DNA of 64,000 nt from Actinomadura graeca (GCF_019175365.1 NZ_CP059572.1:4154001-4218000); one strand, 5' to 3'; shown: positions 16,890 through 27,902, numbered from the stretch's first letter. Numbers and translations: made by a program. Notes: generated from the letters alone by a model not told the origin.

Positions 16890-17708
16890 ATGACCGGGAC
16901 GTCCGAGAAGACGACATCGCTGGCCGTGGTGACCGGCGCCTCCAGCGGGATCGGCCGCGAGCTCGCGGCCGAGTTCGCCCGTCACGGCTTCGAGGTGGTG
17001 ATGGCCGCCGAGGACGAGGGCGTGGACGAGGCGGCGCGCAGGGTCTCCGACGAGACCGGCGGCGTGACCGAGCCGGTCCGGGTCGATCTCGCGACCTCCC
17101 AGGGGGTGGAGGAGCTCTACGCCGCGATCCGGGCACGGGGGCGCCCCGTGGACGCCCTGGCGATCAACGCCGGTGTCGGCGTCGCGGGAGACTTCTCCCG
17201 CGACACGGAACTGGCGGACGAGCTGCGGCTGGTGGACTTGAACGTGCGGTCCGCCGTCCACCTGGCCAAGCGCGTGCTCCGGGACATGGCCGGACGAGGC
17301 GAGGGCCGGGTGCTGTTCACCTCGTCGGTGGCGGCGACCGGGCCGGGCCCCTACCAGGCGACCTACGCCGCGTCGAAGGCGTTCCTCTCGTCCTTCTCGC
17401 AAGCGTTGCGGCACGAACTGCGGGAGACCGGCGTCACCGTCACCGCGCTCCTTCCCGGCCCCACCGAAACCAAATTCTTCGAGCGGGCCGGCCTCCAGGA
17501 CACCCGTCTGGGGCAGATGGACAAGGACGACGCGGCCCAGGTCGCCCGGCAGGGCTTCGAAGCGCTCATGGCCGGCAAGGACCACGTCGTCGCGGGTTCG
17601 TTCCGCAACAAGGTGCAGGCCGGCGCCTCCCGAGTCGTCTCCGAGCCCGCCAAGGCCAAGCTCCACGGCAAACTCACGGAACCGGGCTCGGGATCCGATT
17701 CGAAATGA
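16890..17708 (+). CDS. SDR-family oxidoreductase
   Basis: A 272-aa classical short-chain dehydrogenase. TGASSGIG binds NAD(P), INAG is the strand-4 motif, and FTSSVAA with YAASK holds the catalytic Ser, Tyr and Lys. The C-terminus is lysine-rich and may be flexible. It resembles the broad group of actinobacterial SDRs of the DltE/YqjQ type with an unknown physiological substrate. The ATG at MTGTSEK fits the domain start; a longer frame upstream adds only arginine-rich shadow sequence. It stands alone after the oxidoreductase remnant. Confidence 0.88.
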   Translation: MTGTSEKTTSLAVVTGASSGIGRELAAEFARHGFEVVMAAEDEGVDEAARRVSDETGGVTEPVRVDLATSQGVEELYAAIRARGRPVDALAINAGVGVAGDFSRDTELADELRLVDLNVRSAVHLAKRVLRDMAGRGEGRVLFTSSVAATGPGPYQATYAASKAFLSSFSQALRHELRETGVTVTALLPGPTETKFFERAGLQDTRLGQMDKDDAAQVARQGFEALMAGKDHVVAGSFRNKVQAGASRVVSEPAKAKLHGKLTEPGSGSDSK

Positions 17709-18070
17709 AATTCAAAGGCCGTAAATGATCTCCATCAGGGTCATATGAACGCCTTGGAAGTCTCCCATTAAAAGGCGTCTCCGGTCACTTGAAAGGTCGC
17801 CTTCCGGGTTCGCGGTACTAGCGAGCGTAAATGCGTCCCGGCCATCTGATGACTGAGCGTGCATGACGTCTCTCCGTCCTCGGTGATGCTCTTCACAACA
17901 CCTTCGATTGCTTTCGACCTATGGGTGGACGATGTCGATGATTGTGATCAACACTATGTCTTCCCGTACTCACGGTATTGATCCGCAGAAGTGTTCTCGT
18001 CTCTGGTATCGCGCGCACTCCGGCTGTAAAATCAAAGGACAGGTCTCCTGAACAGGAGGGAGGTTGCCAC
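17709..18070. other. Gene-free stretch, lower GC than its surroundings
   Basis: No convincing frame was found. The 362 bp are clearly richer in A and T than the flanking genes, which in this genome marks promoter DNA. An AAGGCG...CGCCTT pair of arms near 17768-17806 could end the SDR transcript. The right half should carry the promoter of the glutamine amidotransferase, but no clean -35/-10 pair could be picked by eye. Confidence 0.4.
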
Positions 18071-18757
18071 TTGCGCGCAATGGTCATCCACCATCACCTC
18101 GGGGACTCGGGCGGATTCATCAGTGATGAGTTCCGCCGTAAAGGTGCGGAAGTCACGTCGCACCTGTTTCCCCATGATGGCCCGCTTCCGTCCCCGCAGG
18201 ACGCCGACCATGTGATCATTCTCGGGGCCGCCGCGTCGGTCAACGACGAAGGTCCCGCCCGTATCTGGATCGAACAGGAACAAGAGTGGCTGAGGACGGC
18301 CGACCGGATGGGCGTGCCCATCCTCGGAATCTGCTTCGGGGCCCAGATGCTCTGCGCCGCCTTGGGGGGTGAGATCGTCACGGCCCCCCGCAGGGAACTG
18401 GGGTGGACCATGGTCGAACCGGTCGATTCCGCCGTAATTCCCCCGGGCCCCTGGATGCAGCTCCACTCGGACGGGTGCCTGCCTCCACCGGGGGCGAGGA
18501 TTCTTGCCCGGAACGACATGGGAGTGCAGGCGTTCTCACTGGGGCCGCATCTCGCGGTCCAATTCCATCCCGAGTTCGACAAGGCACATCTTCACCGATG
18601 GATGGAGGGTGGCGTACGCGAGGTGTTCCTGCGGGAGGGGCAGGATCCGGACGCACTTCTCTCCCAGACGATAGCCGAGGAGCCCGAGGCCCGAGCACGT
18701 GCCGGCGTCCTGGTCGCCACCGCGCTGGCCCAGGCTCGGCGTTCCGTTATCCGCTGA
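18071..18757 (+). CDS. Free-standing class-I glutamine amidotransferase
   Basis: A 228-aa GATase domain of the GMP-synthase/GuaA-N type without a synthetase partner. The nucleophile is Cys in GICFGAQ, and the His/Glu of the triad are in FHPEF. ILGAAASVND is the conserved N-terminal loop. A TTG start is proposed because GGAGGGAGG ends 7 nt before it; the ATG three codons later is the alternative. It would hydrolyse glutamine or a gamma-glutamyl compound and pass ammonia to an unknown acceptor, or act as a gamma-glutamyl hydrolase. It is flanked by long intergenic regions and ends in a perfect hairpin. Confidence 0.87.
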   Translation: MRAMVIHHHLGDSGGFISDEFRRKGAEVTSHLFPHDGPLPSPQDADHVIILGAAASVNDEGPARIWIEQEQEWLRTADRMGVPILGICFGAQMLCAALGGEIVTAPRRELGWTMVEPVDSAVIPPGPWMQLHSDGCLPPPGARILARNDMGVQAFSLGPHLAVQFHPEFDKAHLHRWMEGGVREVFLREGQDPDALLSQTIAEEPEARARAGVLVATALAQARRSVIR

Positions 18758-18782
18758 CCACGGATCGACACCGATTCCCTAT

Positions 18783-18814
18783 CCGGCCGGCCGGGTCGCG
18801 ACCCGGCCGGCCGG
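18783..18814. terminator. Perfect 32-bp palindromic hairpin
   Basis: Arms CCGGCCGGCCGGGT and ACCCGGCCGGCCGG flank CGCG, giving an unbroken palindrome 25 nt after the amidotransferase stop. A CTTTC run follows. It very likely terminates that gene. Confidence 0.75.
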
Positions 18815-19075
18815 CGCTTTCAGCGGGAGTGGTGTCAGGCGCGGCCCCGCGGCGCGACCGGTCGGGTTCGGCCTTTCATACCCGCTGCGCAATGGTGACC
18901 GTCTGTCGATCGGCAGATCACCGTCGGTCGGACTCCCGGCTTTAACACTTCGCATGAAGGGCGGGACAGGGACACTCCGGTAATCCCGGCCCACCCGTCT
19001 CAAAAGCATCTTTCGCCTGCAATTAACCACTCCAGTCCGCCAGGTCGGCGGTGTTCAAGGTTAGTACCCCATGAC

Positions 19076-19104
19076 TTGACCGCATTGCCGAATCAAATTA
19101 GCAT
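19076..19104 (+). promoter_or_regulatory. Sigma-70-like promoter ahead of the DUF3050 gene
   Basis: TTGACC at 19076 and TAGCAT at 19099 are separated by exactly 17 nt, in an AT-rich patch of an otherwise GC-rich 600-bp gene-free stretch (18758-19366). It would make a leader of about 255 nt before the DUF3050 start. The leader has several short frames, none recognised. Nothing else was seen in the stretch apart from the hairpin at its left end. Confidence 0.55.
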
Positions 19105-19366
19105 ACGAGGTAGAGTGAACTATTCGATATGCGAACGGAGGCACGGCACGCCGACCAGAATGCGCGCGACCAGTGCCTGCATATAATCCGGCCCTCGCAG
19201 GAGGAGCCCGGATGCACGGCATATTGTTTCACTCTGCGGGCCGGCCGTTTCTTGGGACGGACCGGCGAACACGCCACGCAGGCGATCGTCCGCGCGCCAC
19301 GACCAACTGTGAATTCGACACCAGCCTCCCCGCAGATCGATCCACCGCACAGGAAAGGGAATGCGC

Positions 19367-20185
19367 ATGTCCCGATACGATTGGGGAACGGCCAACCCCG
19401 GCGTCGATCAGCTCAAGGCAGCTGTGGAGCCGGCCAGGCAGCGGGTGATCAGCCACCCGATGTACCGTTCCCTCGACGAACTGCCCACGGTCGTCACGTT
19501 CATGGAGCACCACGCCTTCGCGGTATGGGACTTCATGTCCCTGCTCAAGGCACTCCAGGCACAACTCACCTGTGTGCAGATCCCCTGGGTGCCGCAGGGC
19601 CCGACCGGAAGCCGGCGCTTGATCAACGATATCGTCCTCGTCGAGGAAAGCGACGAATTAGGCGGCGGCTTCATCAGCCACTTCGAGCTCTACCTCGACG
19701 CCATGGCCCAGGCCGGGGCCGACACCACGCCGATCGACGCGTTCCTCACGCAGCTGCGCGACGGCGAACCCGTCCTGACCGCCCTCAAGAAGGCCGGGGC
19801 GCCGGAGGCCGCGGCCGAGTTCGTCGCCACCACCTGGGGCTTCATCGAAGGGAGCCCTCTGCACTGCCAGGCGGCGGCCTTCGCCTTCGGGCGCGAGGAC
19901 CTCATCCCCGACATGTTCGACCAGGTCGCGGTGCTGAACCAGCAGCTCGGCGACCGCCTCTCGATCTTCGTCGACTACCTTCGGCGGCACATCCAGGTCG
20001 ACGCCGAGGAACACACGCCCATGGCCATGCAGATGCTCGCCGACATCTGCGGCGATGACACCGCCAAATGGGATGAATGCCGCGAGACCATCGAGACCGC
20101 GTTCGCGGCGCGGATCAAGCTCTGGGACGGCATTCTCGCCCAGGTCCGCCCGGGTTCCCGAAGCCAAGCCGATCTGGTGACGTAG
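19367..20185 (+). CDS. DUF3050 protein, haem-oxygenase-like helical fold
   Basis: A 272-aa all-helical protein of the DUF3050 family. Conserved stretches are [19 protein letters not shown] near residue 50, LVEESDE with [29 protein letters not shown] and the late [11 protein letters not shown]. The repeated Glu and His residues in these helices fit the ligand pattern of haem-oxygenase-like di-iron oxidases, so a metal-dependent oxidase role is possible. The second of two close ATGs is chosen because AAGGGA lies 6 nt before it. The gene is monocistronic, with its own promoter and a hairpin shared with the convergent acyl-CoA dehydrogenase. Biological role not known. Confidence 0.82.
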   Translation: MSRYDWGTANPGVDQLKAAVEPARQRVISHPMYRSLDELPTVVTFMEHHAFAVWDFMSLLKALQAQLTCVQIPWVPQGPTGSRRLINDIVLVEESDELGGGFISHFELYLDAMAQAGADTTPIDAFLTQLRDGEPVLTALKKAGAPEAAAEFVATTWGFIEGSPLHCQAAAFAFGREDLIPDMFDQVAVLNQQLGDRLSIFVDYLRRHIQVDAEEHTPMAMQMLADICGDDTAKWDECRETIETAFAARIKLWDGILAQVRPGSRSQADLVT

Positions 20186-20193
20186 GAACGGAA

Positions 20194-20222
20194 GGTGCCG
20201 GGCGGAATCACCGCCCGGCACC
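20194..20222. terminator. Bidirectional hairpin between DUF3050 and the minus-strand operon
   Basis: Perfect 12-bp arms GGTGCCGGGCGG and CCGCCCGGCACC with an AATCA loop, 9 nt after the DUF3050 stop and 7 nt from the last codon of the acyl-CoA dehydrogenase. It marks the 3' end of the biosynthetic operon. Confidence 0.8.
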
Positions 20223-20229
20223 GTCGTCA

Positions 20230-21348
20230 CTACAGGCCGAGCGCGCACGACACCCGCTCGCCATGGAAATCGGCGTCGCCGAAGGACAGCGAACCCGCCA
20301 CGGCGTGGCGCAGATAGAAGTGCAGGTCGTGTTCCGCGGTGTAGCCGATGGCACCGTGCACCTGATGGCCACGCGCGCAGACCCGCTGATAGGCCTCGCT
20401 GACCCACGCCTTCGCCGACGCCACGGTCAGCGGGTCACCGGACCCGGCGTCCAGGGCGCACACCGCCTCGTAGGCGATCAACCGGGAGCCGAGCACATCG
20501 ACGGCCATGTCCGCGCACAGGTGCTGGACGGCCTGGAACGCCCCGATCGGACGGCCGAACTGCTCGCGGATCGTCGCGTACTCCACGCTCATCTCCAGCA
20601 CCCGGCGGGCGCCTCCGGCCATCTCCACGCAGGTCGCGGCGGCCCCGCGGTCATCGATGAACTCGACGATCCCCGTACCGGCCCCCGGCTCCCCGAGGAC
20701 CCGCGACCTCGGCACCCGGACGTCCGCGAACCGCAGCCGGTACTGCGGCTCGTTCCCGACGACGTCGAGCGGGGAGCACTCGATGCCCTCCGCGTCGGCC
20801 GCGACCATGAGGACCGTCAGCTCGTCGGCCGCGCCCGTCTGCGTGACGACCAGGAACTCCTCGGCCACCGCCGCGTGCGGCACGAACCACGCGGTGCCGC
20901 GCAGGACGAAGCCGTCCTCGACCTCGGCGGACCGCACCTGCGACCCCTCACGCCCCCAGCCGCCGCCGGCCGCCGCGCGCGCGTAGGCGAAGACCTGCCC
21001 TTCGGCGATCGCCGGAAGCCAGCGTTCGCACTGCTCCGGTGTGCCGAACCGCCCGATCGCCGGCCCGGCGCACACCGCGGTCGACAGCAAGGGCGTGACC
21101 AGCTGGTGCGCGCCGAGCTCCTCGATCAGCAGGCACGTCTCCAGCAGGCCGCCGCCGGCGCCGCCATGGCGCTCCGGCACGGCCAGCCCCGTCCACCCCT
21201 GCTGGACCATGGCCTTCCACTCCGTGCGGGCGTCGCCCGGCTGCACCGCGCTCCCCTCCCGGGCCGCGCAACGCTGGAACCTGCCCTTCAGGAACCCGGC
21301 CGCGGCGCCGCGGATCTGCTCCTGTTCCTCCGTCAGCGAGAACTCCAC
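20230..21348 (-). CDS. Acyl-CoA dehydrogenase, partner subunit
   Basis: A 372-aa flavin-dependent acyl-CoA dehydrogenase homologue. The N-terminal helical domain starts FSLTEEQEQIR, and IREQFGRPIGAFQAVQHL and GHQVHGAIGYTAEHDLH mark the C-terminal FAD-binding helices. The usual late IQR...GLPR tail is absent. It lies 41 nt behind a second dehydrogenase, and adjacent unequal pairs in actinobacteria often assemble as alpha2beta2 heterotetramers in which only one kind of active site is complete. The second of two in-frame GTGs is chosen on GGAGG spacing. It would help make a double bond in an acyl thioester of the cluster product. Last gene of the 13-gene operon. Confidence 0.88.
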   Translation of the reverse strand: MEFSLTEEQEQIRGAAAGFLKGRFQRCAAREGSAVQPGDARTEWKAMVQQGWTGLAVPERHGGAGGGLLETCLLIEELGAHQLVTPLLSTAVCAGPAIGRFGTPEQCERWLPAIAEGQVFAYARAAAGGGWGREGSQVRSAEVEDGFVLRGTAWFVPHAAVAEEFLVVTQTGAADELTVLMVAADAEGIECSPLDVVGNEPQYRLRFADVRVPRSRVLGEPGAGTGIVEFIDDRGAAATCVEMAGGARRVLEMSVEYATIREQFGRPIGAFQAVQHLCADMAVDVLGSRLIAYEAVCALDAGSGDPLTVASAKAWVSEAYQRVCARGHQVHGAIGYTAEHDLHFYLRHAVAGSLSFGDADFHGERVSCALGL

Positions 21349-21389
21349 TGTCGTCACCTCCGCTAGAAGCCCGCCGGGAGCGCCGTCGA

Positions 21390-22622
21390 TCAGGATCGCG
21401 GCAGCCCGAGCCAGCGGTACGCAATGATCTGACGCTGAATGTCCGACGCCCCCCCGATGAACGTCGCCGAGATCGAATCCAGCCGGAGATGCGCGAACAG
21501 GGCGTCGAGCGGGGCGCCCTCCCGCTGCCACAGGCCGGCGGACTGCCCGAAGGCCGACATGCCGGTGCGCGCCAGCCGCTGGTTCAGCTCGGCGCCGAAC
21601 AGCAGGCTCGCGGACGCCTCGTAGCCCGGCGTCCGGCCGGCGGACTGCTGGTCCACCGTGTAGCGGGCGAGGTTGTGCAGCACCCGCGTCTCGACGTACC
21701 TGTCGGCGATCTCCCGCCGGAGCGCGCCGGACGTTCCTCGCGAACCGGGATCGGCCGACCGTTCCTTGAGGTACCCCACCAGACGGGAGAGCACCGTCTG
21801 GTATTTGATCGTCGCCCCGATCCCGGCGCGTTCGTAGCCCAGCGCCGTCATCGCGACCGCCCAGCCGCCGTTCTCCGCGCCGAGCCGGTCGGCGACCGGC
21901 ACCCGCACGTCGTCGAAGTACATCTCGTTGAACGGCTGGGAGCCGCGGATGTCGGTGATCGGGCGGATCGTGACGCCCGGTGCCCGGGTGTCGATCAGCA
22001 GCATCGTGAGGCCCCGGTGCCGGTAGGCGTCCGGGTCCGTCCGCACCAGGACGAACAGCCGGTCCGCGTACTGCGCCAGCGACGTCCACACCTTCTGGCC
22101 GTTGACGACGTACTCGTCGCCCTGCCGCGTCGCCGACGTGCGGAGCGAGGCGAGGTCGGAGCCGGAGTCCGGCTCCGAGAACCCCTGCGCCCAGGTCACC
22201 GTCCCGTCGGCGATGCCGGGCAGGTACCGGGAGCACTGCTCGGACGTCCCGTGCTCCAGCATGGTGGGCGCGAGCAGCAGCGCGCCGATGCTGTTGACCG
22301 TGGGCACCTCGGCCCGCATCAGCTCCTCTTGGAGGATGAGCTCCTGCCGCGCGGTGAAGCCGGCGCCGCCGTACTCGGCGGGCAGCCGCGGCGAGATCCA
22401 CCCGCGTTCGGCCAGCGCCGCCGCCCAGGCCGCGGCGGCCGCCCGCCGCGCCGGGTCGGGGGCGACGCGGTCGGACGTCCACTCGTAGCCCAGGACGTCC
22501 TCGGGTTCGAGGCTGTTCTCGGCGTCCGGGTCGGGCACGTACCCGGCGGGAAACCGTTCGTGGATGAACGCCCGGATGTCGGCCCGCAACGCGGCCTCGT
22601 CCTCGGTGTCGGCCCAGTCCAC
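21390..22622 (-). CDS. Acyl-CoA dehydrogenase
   Basis: A 410-aa acyl-CoA dehydrogenase of the FadE type. Flavin and substrate motifs include GFSEPDSGSDLASL, VNGQKVWTS and, at the C-terminus, IGGASDIQRQIIAYRWLGLP, the variant of the usual IQRNIIAERVLGLPR tail. GTG start with AAGGAGG. It pairs with the downstream dehydrogenase, and the acyl-CoA ligase lies 73 nt upstream. Expected reaction is alpha,beta-desaturation of an acyl thioester with electrons to ETF. Whether the chain sits on CoA or on the carrier protein is not visible. Confidence 0.92.
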   Translation of the reverse strand: MDWADTEDEAALRADIRAFIHERFPAGYVPDPDAENSLEPEDVLGYEWTSDRVAPDPARRAAAAAWAAALAERGWISPRLPAEYGGAGFTARQELILQEELMRAEVPTVNSIGALLLAPTMLEHGTSEQCSRYLPGIADGTVTWAQGFSEPDSGSDLASLRTSATRQGDEYVVNGQKVWTSLAQYADRLFVLVRTDPDAYRHRGLTMLLIDTRAPGVTIRPITDIRGSQPFNEMYFDDVRVPVADRLGAENGGWAVAMTALGYERAGIGATIKYQTVLSRLVGYLKERSADPGSRGTSGALRREIADRYVETRVLHNLARYTVDQQSAGRTPGYEASASLLFGAELNQRLARTGMSAFGQSAGLWQREGAPLDALFAHLRLDSISATFIGGASDIQRQIIAYRWLGLPRS

Positions 22623-22695
22623 GGTCGTCCTCCTTGTCGATGGCGCGGGGGCGATGGAACCGGCGGCCGCGGGGTCCGCGGCCGCCGTGGCGCGC

Positions 22696-24258
22696 TCAGG
22701 TGGCCGCCGGTGACCATTCGCTCTTGCCGCGCAGCAGATACTTCGCGACCTTGTCGGTGGTCGTGCGGGGCAGGGAGTCCACGAGCTCCACGTACCGGGG
22801 CACCATGAACCCAGGCAGCCGTTCCCGGCAGAACTCCACCAGTTCCTCGGGCGTGGGCGACGCGCCCTCCGCGGGGACCACGACGAGCTTGACGTCGTCC
22901 TCGCCCAGTTCCGACGGGACGCCGAACGCCGCGCACTCCAGCACCTGCGGGTGGAGGTTCACCTCGCATTCGATGTCGAACGCGGAGATGTTCTCGCCGC
23001 GGCGCCGGATCGCGTCGCGCATCCTGTCCACGAAGTAGAAGTAGCCGTCCTCGTCCTGCCAGACGCGGTCCTTCGTGTGCAGCCACATGTTCCGGAAGCA
23101 CTCGGCGGTCTCGGCCGGCGCGCCGTAGTACCCCGTGGTGACGATCGACGGGACCTTGGGCCGCACGACGAGCTCACCGCTCTCGCCCGGCCCGAGCAGG
23201 ATGTCGTTGTCGTCCACCACGGCCACGTCGAAGAGGTCCGAATGGGCCTGCCCGCAGGAGCCGACACGCCATTCCCCGTAGGGGCTGGCGACGGGGAGGC
23301 CCGCCTCGGTGATGCTGTAGGTCTCCACCGCCCGCACCCCGAACCGGTCGTGCAGGGCCTCGTCGAGGACGGACTTGCCGACGTAGAACATCTCCAGCGG
23401 GTGGTCCTTGTCCCGGGGGCCGGGGGGCGCGCTCATCAGGATCGGGATGATGCAGAACACGCTCATCGCGACCTGCGCCTGGAACGTCCGCACGTCGTCC
23501 CAGAAACGGGACGCGCTGAAGCGGGGGACGATCGCCACGGAGCCGCCGCACAGCATGGCGGAGAACAGCCCGTCCCAGAGCCCCGAGGCGTGGTAGAGCG
23601 GCAGGGGGCAGTAGCTCGTCTTCCCCCAGCGGTCGAGGAAGTTCAGAGAGTCCAGGGAGCAGGTGAGCGCATGCGCGTGCGAGACCATGACCCCTTTGGA
23701 CGGGCCGGTGGTCCCCGACGTGTACATGATCGCCTGCTGGTCGTAGAAGGCGACCGGGACGCGCGGCGGCTCCGCTTCGCCGAGCAGGCCCACCAGCGCC
23801 GACGCCGCCAGCCCGACCGGGGAGCGCGCCTCCCGGACCGCGGAGTCCCCGCACAGGACGATCTGTTCGAGGTGCGGCAGCCGCGGCACCAGCGGGGGGA
23901 TCCGCTCCAGGTAGAGCGTGTCCATGACCAGGAGCTTCGCGTCGGAGTTGTGCAGGACGTGGCGGAGGATCTCGCCGTGGTACTCGGTGTTCACGGGCAC
24001 GGCGACGGCCCCGAGCCGCGCCAGCGCGAGGATGACGTGCACGATGTCCGGCTTGTTGGGGAGCATGATCGCGACGTGGTCCCCGGGCTCCACGCCCAGC
24101 CCGAGCAGCCCCTGCGCCACCCGGTTGACCATCTCGTCGACCTCGCCGTACGTCAGGTCCCCGTCCCGGAATCTCAGCAACGTGTCGGCACGGTGCTCGC
24201 GCACCGCCTTGTCGAGCACATTGCCGACGACCAGCTCCCCTAAGATCTCGTATTTCAT
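22696..24258 (-). CDS. AMP-dependent acyl-CoA synthetase/ligase
   Basis: A 520-aa member of the adenylate-forming (ANL) family. The P-loop is YTSGTTGPSKGVM, the aromatic-box motif YSITEAG, and the hinge/ribose motif DRMRDAIRRRGENIS. The catalytic Lys in the C-terminal lid is in TTTDKVAKYLLR. The nearest type is the crotonobetaine/carnitine-CoA ligase (CaiC-like) or FadD group. ATG with GGAGG at 8 nt. It should activate a carboxylic acid to its CoA ester for the two dehydrogenases that follow it in the operon. Confidence 0.9.
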   Translation of the reverse strand: MKYEILGELVVGNVLDKAVREHRADTLLRFRDGDLTYGEVDEMVNRVAQGLLGLGVEPGDHVAIMLPNKPDIVHVILALARLGAVAVPVNTEYHGEILRHVLHNSDAKLLVMDTLYLERIPPLVPRLPHLEQIVLCGDSAVREARSPVGLAASALVGLLGEAEPPRVPVAFYDQQAIMYTSGTTGPSKGVMVSHAHALTCSLDSLNFLDRWGKTSYCPLPLYHASGLWDGLFSAMLCGGSVAIVPRFSASRFWDDVRTFQAQVAMSVFCIIPILMSAPPGPRDKDHPLEMFYVGKSVLDEALHDRFGVRAVETYSITEAGLPVASPYGEWRVGSCGQAHSDLFDVAVVDDNDILLGPGESGELVVRPKVPSIVTTGYYGAPAETAECFRNMWLHTKDRVWQDEDGYFYFVDRMRDAIRRRGENISAFDIECEVNLHPQVLECAAFGVPSELGEDDVKLVVVPAEGASPTPEELVEFCRERLPGFMVPRYVELVDSLPRTTTDKVAKYLLRGKSEWSPAAT

Positions 24259-24301
24259 CGCTGGAACCTCCACCACCGCGTCGAATTCGAGTCTTCGTCG
24301 T

Positions 24302-25927
<1,626 letters not shown>

Positions 25928-25964
25928 GAAGTCCTTCCACGCGATGCCCCGACCACGGTGTCGA

Positions 25965-26312
25965 TCACTGCGGTCCGCTCCTCGAGGCCGGAGCGGTCGC
26001 GTCCGGCGTCCCGCCGGGTCCTTCCTTGAACTTCTCCCACTCCAGCGACAGCCCCTCCCTGCGGCCGAAACGCTCGATGTCCTCCGAAAGCCGCGGGCAC
26101 ACGAGGTCGTGGAACCCGGGGTGCTCGCTCTCGACCGTGATCGTCAGTTCCCCGGCGTCCGCCGACATCGTGCAGTCGCCCTGGGTGAAGCGGGCGACCG
26201 CGGAATCGGAGCCGATCTCCCGGACCTCGGCGCGGCGGCTGAGGTGCTGGCAGAGCTGCTTGAGGTAACGCTCGCCACGCGTGGTCCGCGTGACGCCGAC
26301 CGAGGTGTACAT
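25965..26312 (-). CDS. DUF2218 protein
   Basis: A 115-aa protein of the DUF2218 family, recognised from GERYLKQLCQHLSRRAEV at the start, FTQGDCTMSADAGEL in the middle and DIERFGRREGLSLEWE near the end. Relatives are often found beside siderophore and iron-related genes; no enzymatic role is established. The ATG has AGGAGC at 7-8 nt. It sits between the aryl ligase and the KAS III-like gene, in operon spacing. Confidence 0.82.
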   Translation of the reverse strand: MYTSVGVTRTTRGERYLKQLCQHLSRRAEVREIGSDSAVARFTQGDCTMSADAGELTITVESEHPGFHDLVCPRLSEDIERFGRREGLSLEWEKFKEGPGGTPDATAPASRSGPQ

Positions 26313-26406
26313 ACGGAAAGCTCCTGTGCGGTGGATGCGGATGGATCCGATGCGGCCGAGGGCGCGCGTCACCCGGGACGCCGGACGCCCCTGCGGCCCT
26401 CGCCCG

Positions 26407-27459
26407 TCATGTCCCGTCCGGCACCTGCGCCGGGGCCGGCTCCAGGATCTCGACGACGGCGGACGCGGCCTCCATGCCCGGGGTGCCACCGGCCAGCAGG
26501 ACGCGGTCCCCGACCGACACGAGGCCCTCCTTCCAGGCGTGTTCGAGGCCGCGGATGTGGTCGACCACCCCGGCGTGCCCGACGAGGCGCATGAAGCTCC
26601 AGAGGCTCTTCTCCTCGCCGATCCCCAGCGGGTCGAAGTAGAGGTCGCGGAGCGTGTCGTAGTGGAACCCGTCGTGGACGACGAGGGCGATCTCGTCCAT
26701 CGTGACGTCGGCGTTCTTCAGCGACTGCTCCGTCGCCTCGATGAGGATCGTCGCGAAGTCCGTCTCCTGGGGCGGCATCTCGCCGCTCGCGACCTTGCCG
26801 TTGATGTACTCGACCGGGGTGTTGAAGTCGAGCTGGCGTCCGAGGGTGATGGTCGGCGGGTAGAGCGGCGTGGCCCCCCGGTGCAGGATCTCGAGCTCTG
26901 GGGCGGCCACCGCGTCGACCGTCAGGAGCCGGGCGAACCCGCGGGTGCGGGACAGCACGACGGACCCGCCGGCGTCGGCGAGGACGAACAGCCCGCACGC
27001 CCGCCACCGGTCGATGGACGGGGTGGAGAAGTTGTCCCCGCAGGTCAGCAGTACCGCGGGCGAGTCCGTCCCGGAGGCCAGAAAGCAGGAGGCGAGCTGC
27101 AGGCTGGCGAAGAACCCGGTGCACCCGTTGCGGATCTCGGCGGACGTGACCGGCCGGTCGATCGTGTTGTGGTTGATGTAGTGCTGCGCCGACCAGCCGT
27201 CCGGCCCCTGGGGGTGGACGCAGGTGTGGAACACGGCGCCGATCTCGTCGGCGGAATGGCCGCCGAGGGCCAGGGCGCGGTTCGCGGCCTGGACGGCGAG
27301 GTCGGGGGCGGGCGTCTCACCGGCGACCGAGACCGACACGAGCGCGCCGCGCTCCCTGGCCTCGGCGTCGTACCAGCCCCGGTCCACCGCTTCGGAGACG
27401 TCGAGCAGCTCGGTGTCGGCGGTGCCGATCCCGGCCAGGTAGACGTTGTCGATTTTCAC
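26407..27459 (-). CDS. KAS III-like acyltransferase/ketosynthase
   Basis: A 350-aa thiolase-fold protein of the FabH family. The active Cys is in EIRNGCTGFFASLQLAS. The His motif is displaced to VVHDGFHYDT, and the Asn of the FabH Cys-His-Asn triad is not seen: the glycine loop reads GHAGVVD. This pattern is that of the CerJ-type KAS III acyltransferases that make ester or amide bonds rather than extend chains, so joining of an acyl group to a nucleophile (for example a hydrazide or hydroxyl) is a fair guess. GTG start overlaps the GNAT stop by 4 nt. Confidence 0.85.
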   Translation of the reverse strand: MKIDNVYLAGIGTADTELLDVSEAVDRGWYDAEARERGALVSVSVAGETPAPDLAVQAANRALALGGHSADEIGAVFHTCVHPQGPDGWSAQHYINHNTIDRPVTSAEIRNGCTGFFASLQLASCFLASGTDSPAVLLTCGDNFSTPSIDRWRACGLFVLADAGGSVVLSRTRGFARLLTVDAVAAPELEILHRGATPLYPPTITLGRQLDFNTPVEYINGKVASGEMPPQETDFATILIEATEQSLKNADVTMDEIALVVHDGFHYDTLRDLYFDPLGIGEEKSLWSFMRLVGHAGVVDHIRGLEHAWKEGLVSVGDRVLLAGGTPGMEAASAVVEILEPAPAQVPDGT

Positions 27460-27902
27460 GAGTGCTCTCTTTCTGCTCTCTCGGCGTTCTCTCCGGGAGA
27501 CCGGGCCCAGGACTCCAAGGTCCACGCCGAATGATGGGGACGGAAACCGATGTGCGGGTAGTAGTCGACGGCTGCGGGCGCCGACAGGAGGATGAGCTTC
27601 GCCGACGGCGCCTCCTGGCGGGTCGCCGAGATCAGCGCCCGTCCGACGCCGCTGCGCTGGTAGGACCGCGCGACCGCGATGTCGGAGAGGTAGGTGGCGT
27701 AGGAGAAGTCCGAGATGCTCCGCGCGATCCCGACGAGCTCGCCGTCGGCGTAGGCGGCCATCACGATGTCGGCGTTCGCCAGCATCGCCGCCATGCGGCC
27801 GCGGTCGCGCGTCGGCCGCCGCTCACCGAGACCCGAGTCGTCGTACACCGCGATGACGGTGTCGACGTCGAGCGAGGCGCCTTCGACGCGCTCAATCTTC
27901 AC
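27456..27902 (-). CDS. GNAT-family N-acetyltransferase
   Basis: A 148-aa GCN5-type acetyltransferase. The acetyl-CoA pyrophosphate loop is RSYQRSGVGRAL, after the beta-4 strand TYLSDIAVA; the C-terminal VDYYPHIGF is typical. The GTG start lies inside the end of the lyase gene, 11 nt overlap. In the fosfazinomycin and kinamycin pathways a GNAT acetylates hydrazinosuccinate before a lyase splits it; the same two gene types are fused head to tail here. That role is inference from neighbourhood. Confidence 0.88.
   Translation of the reverse strand: MKIERVEGASLDVDTVIAVYDDSGLGERRPTRDRGRMAAMLANADIVMAAYADGELVGIARSISDFSYATYLSDIAVARSYQRSGVGRALISATRQEAPSAKLILLSAPAAVDYYPHIGFRPHHSAWTLESWARSPGENAERAEREHS

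Noticed and set aside
19129..19360. Short frame upstream of the DUF3050 gene with a faint resemblance to an antibiotic-biosynthesis monooxygenase (EEPGCTAYCF)
   Set aside because: The match is about ten residues long and the frame runs on into the DUF3050 gene in the wrong frame. Treated as leader DNA.
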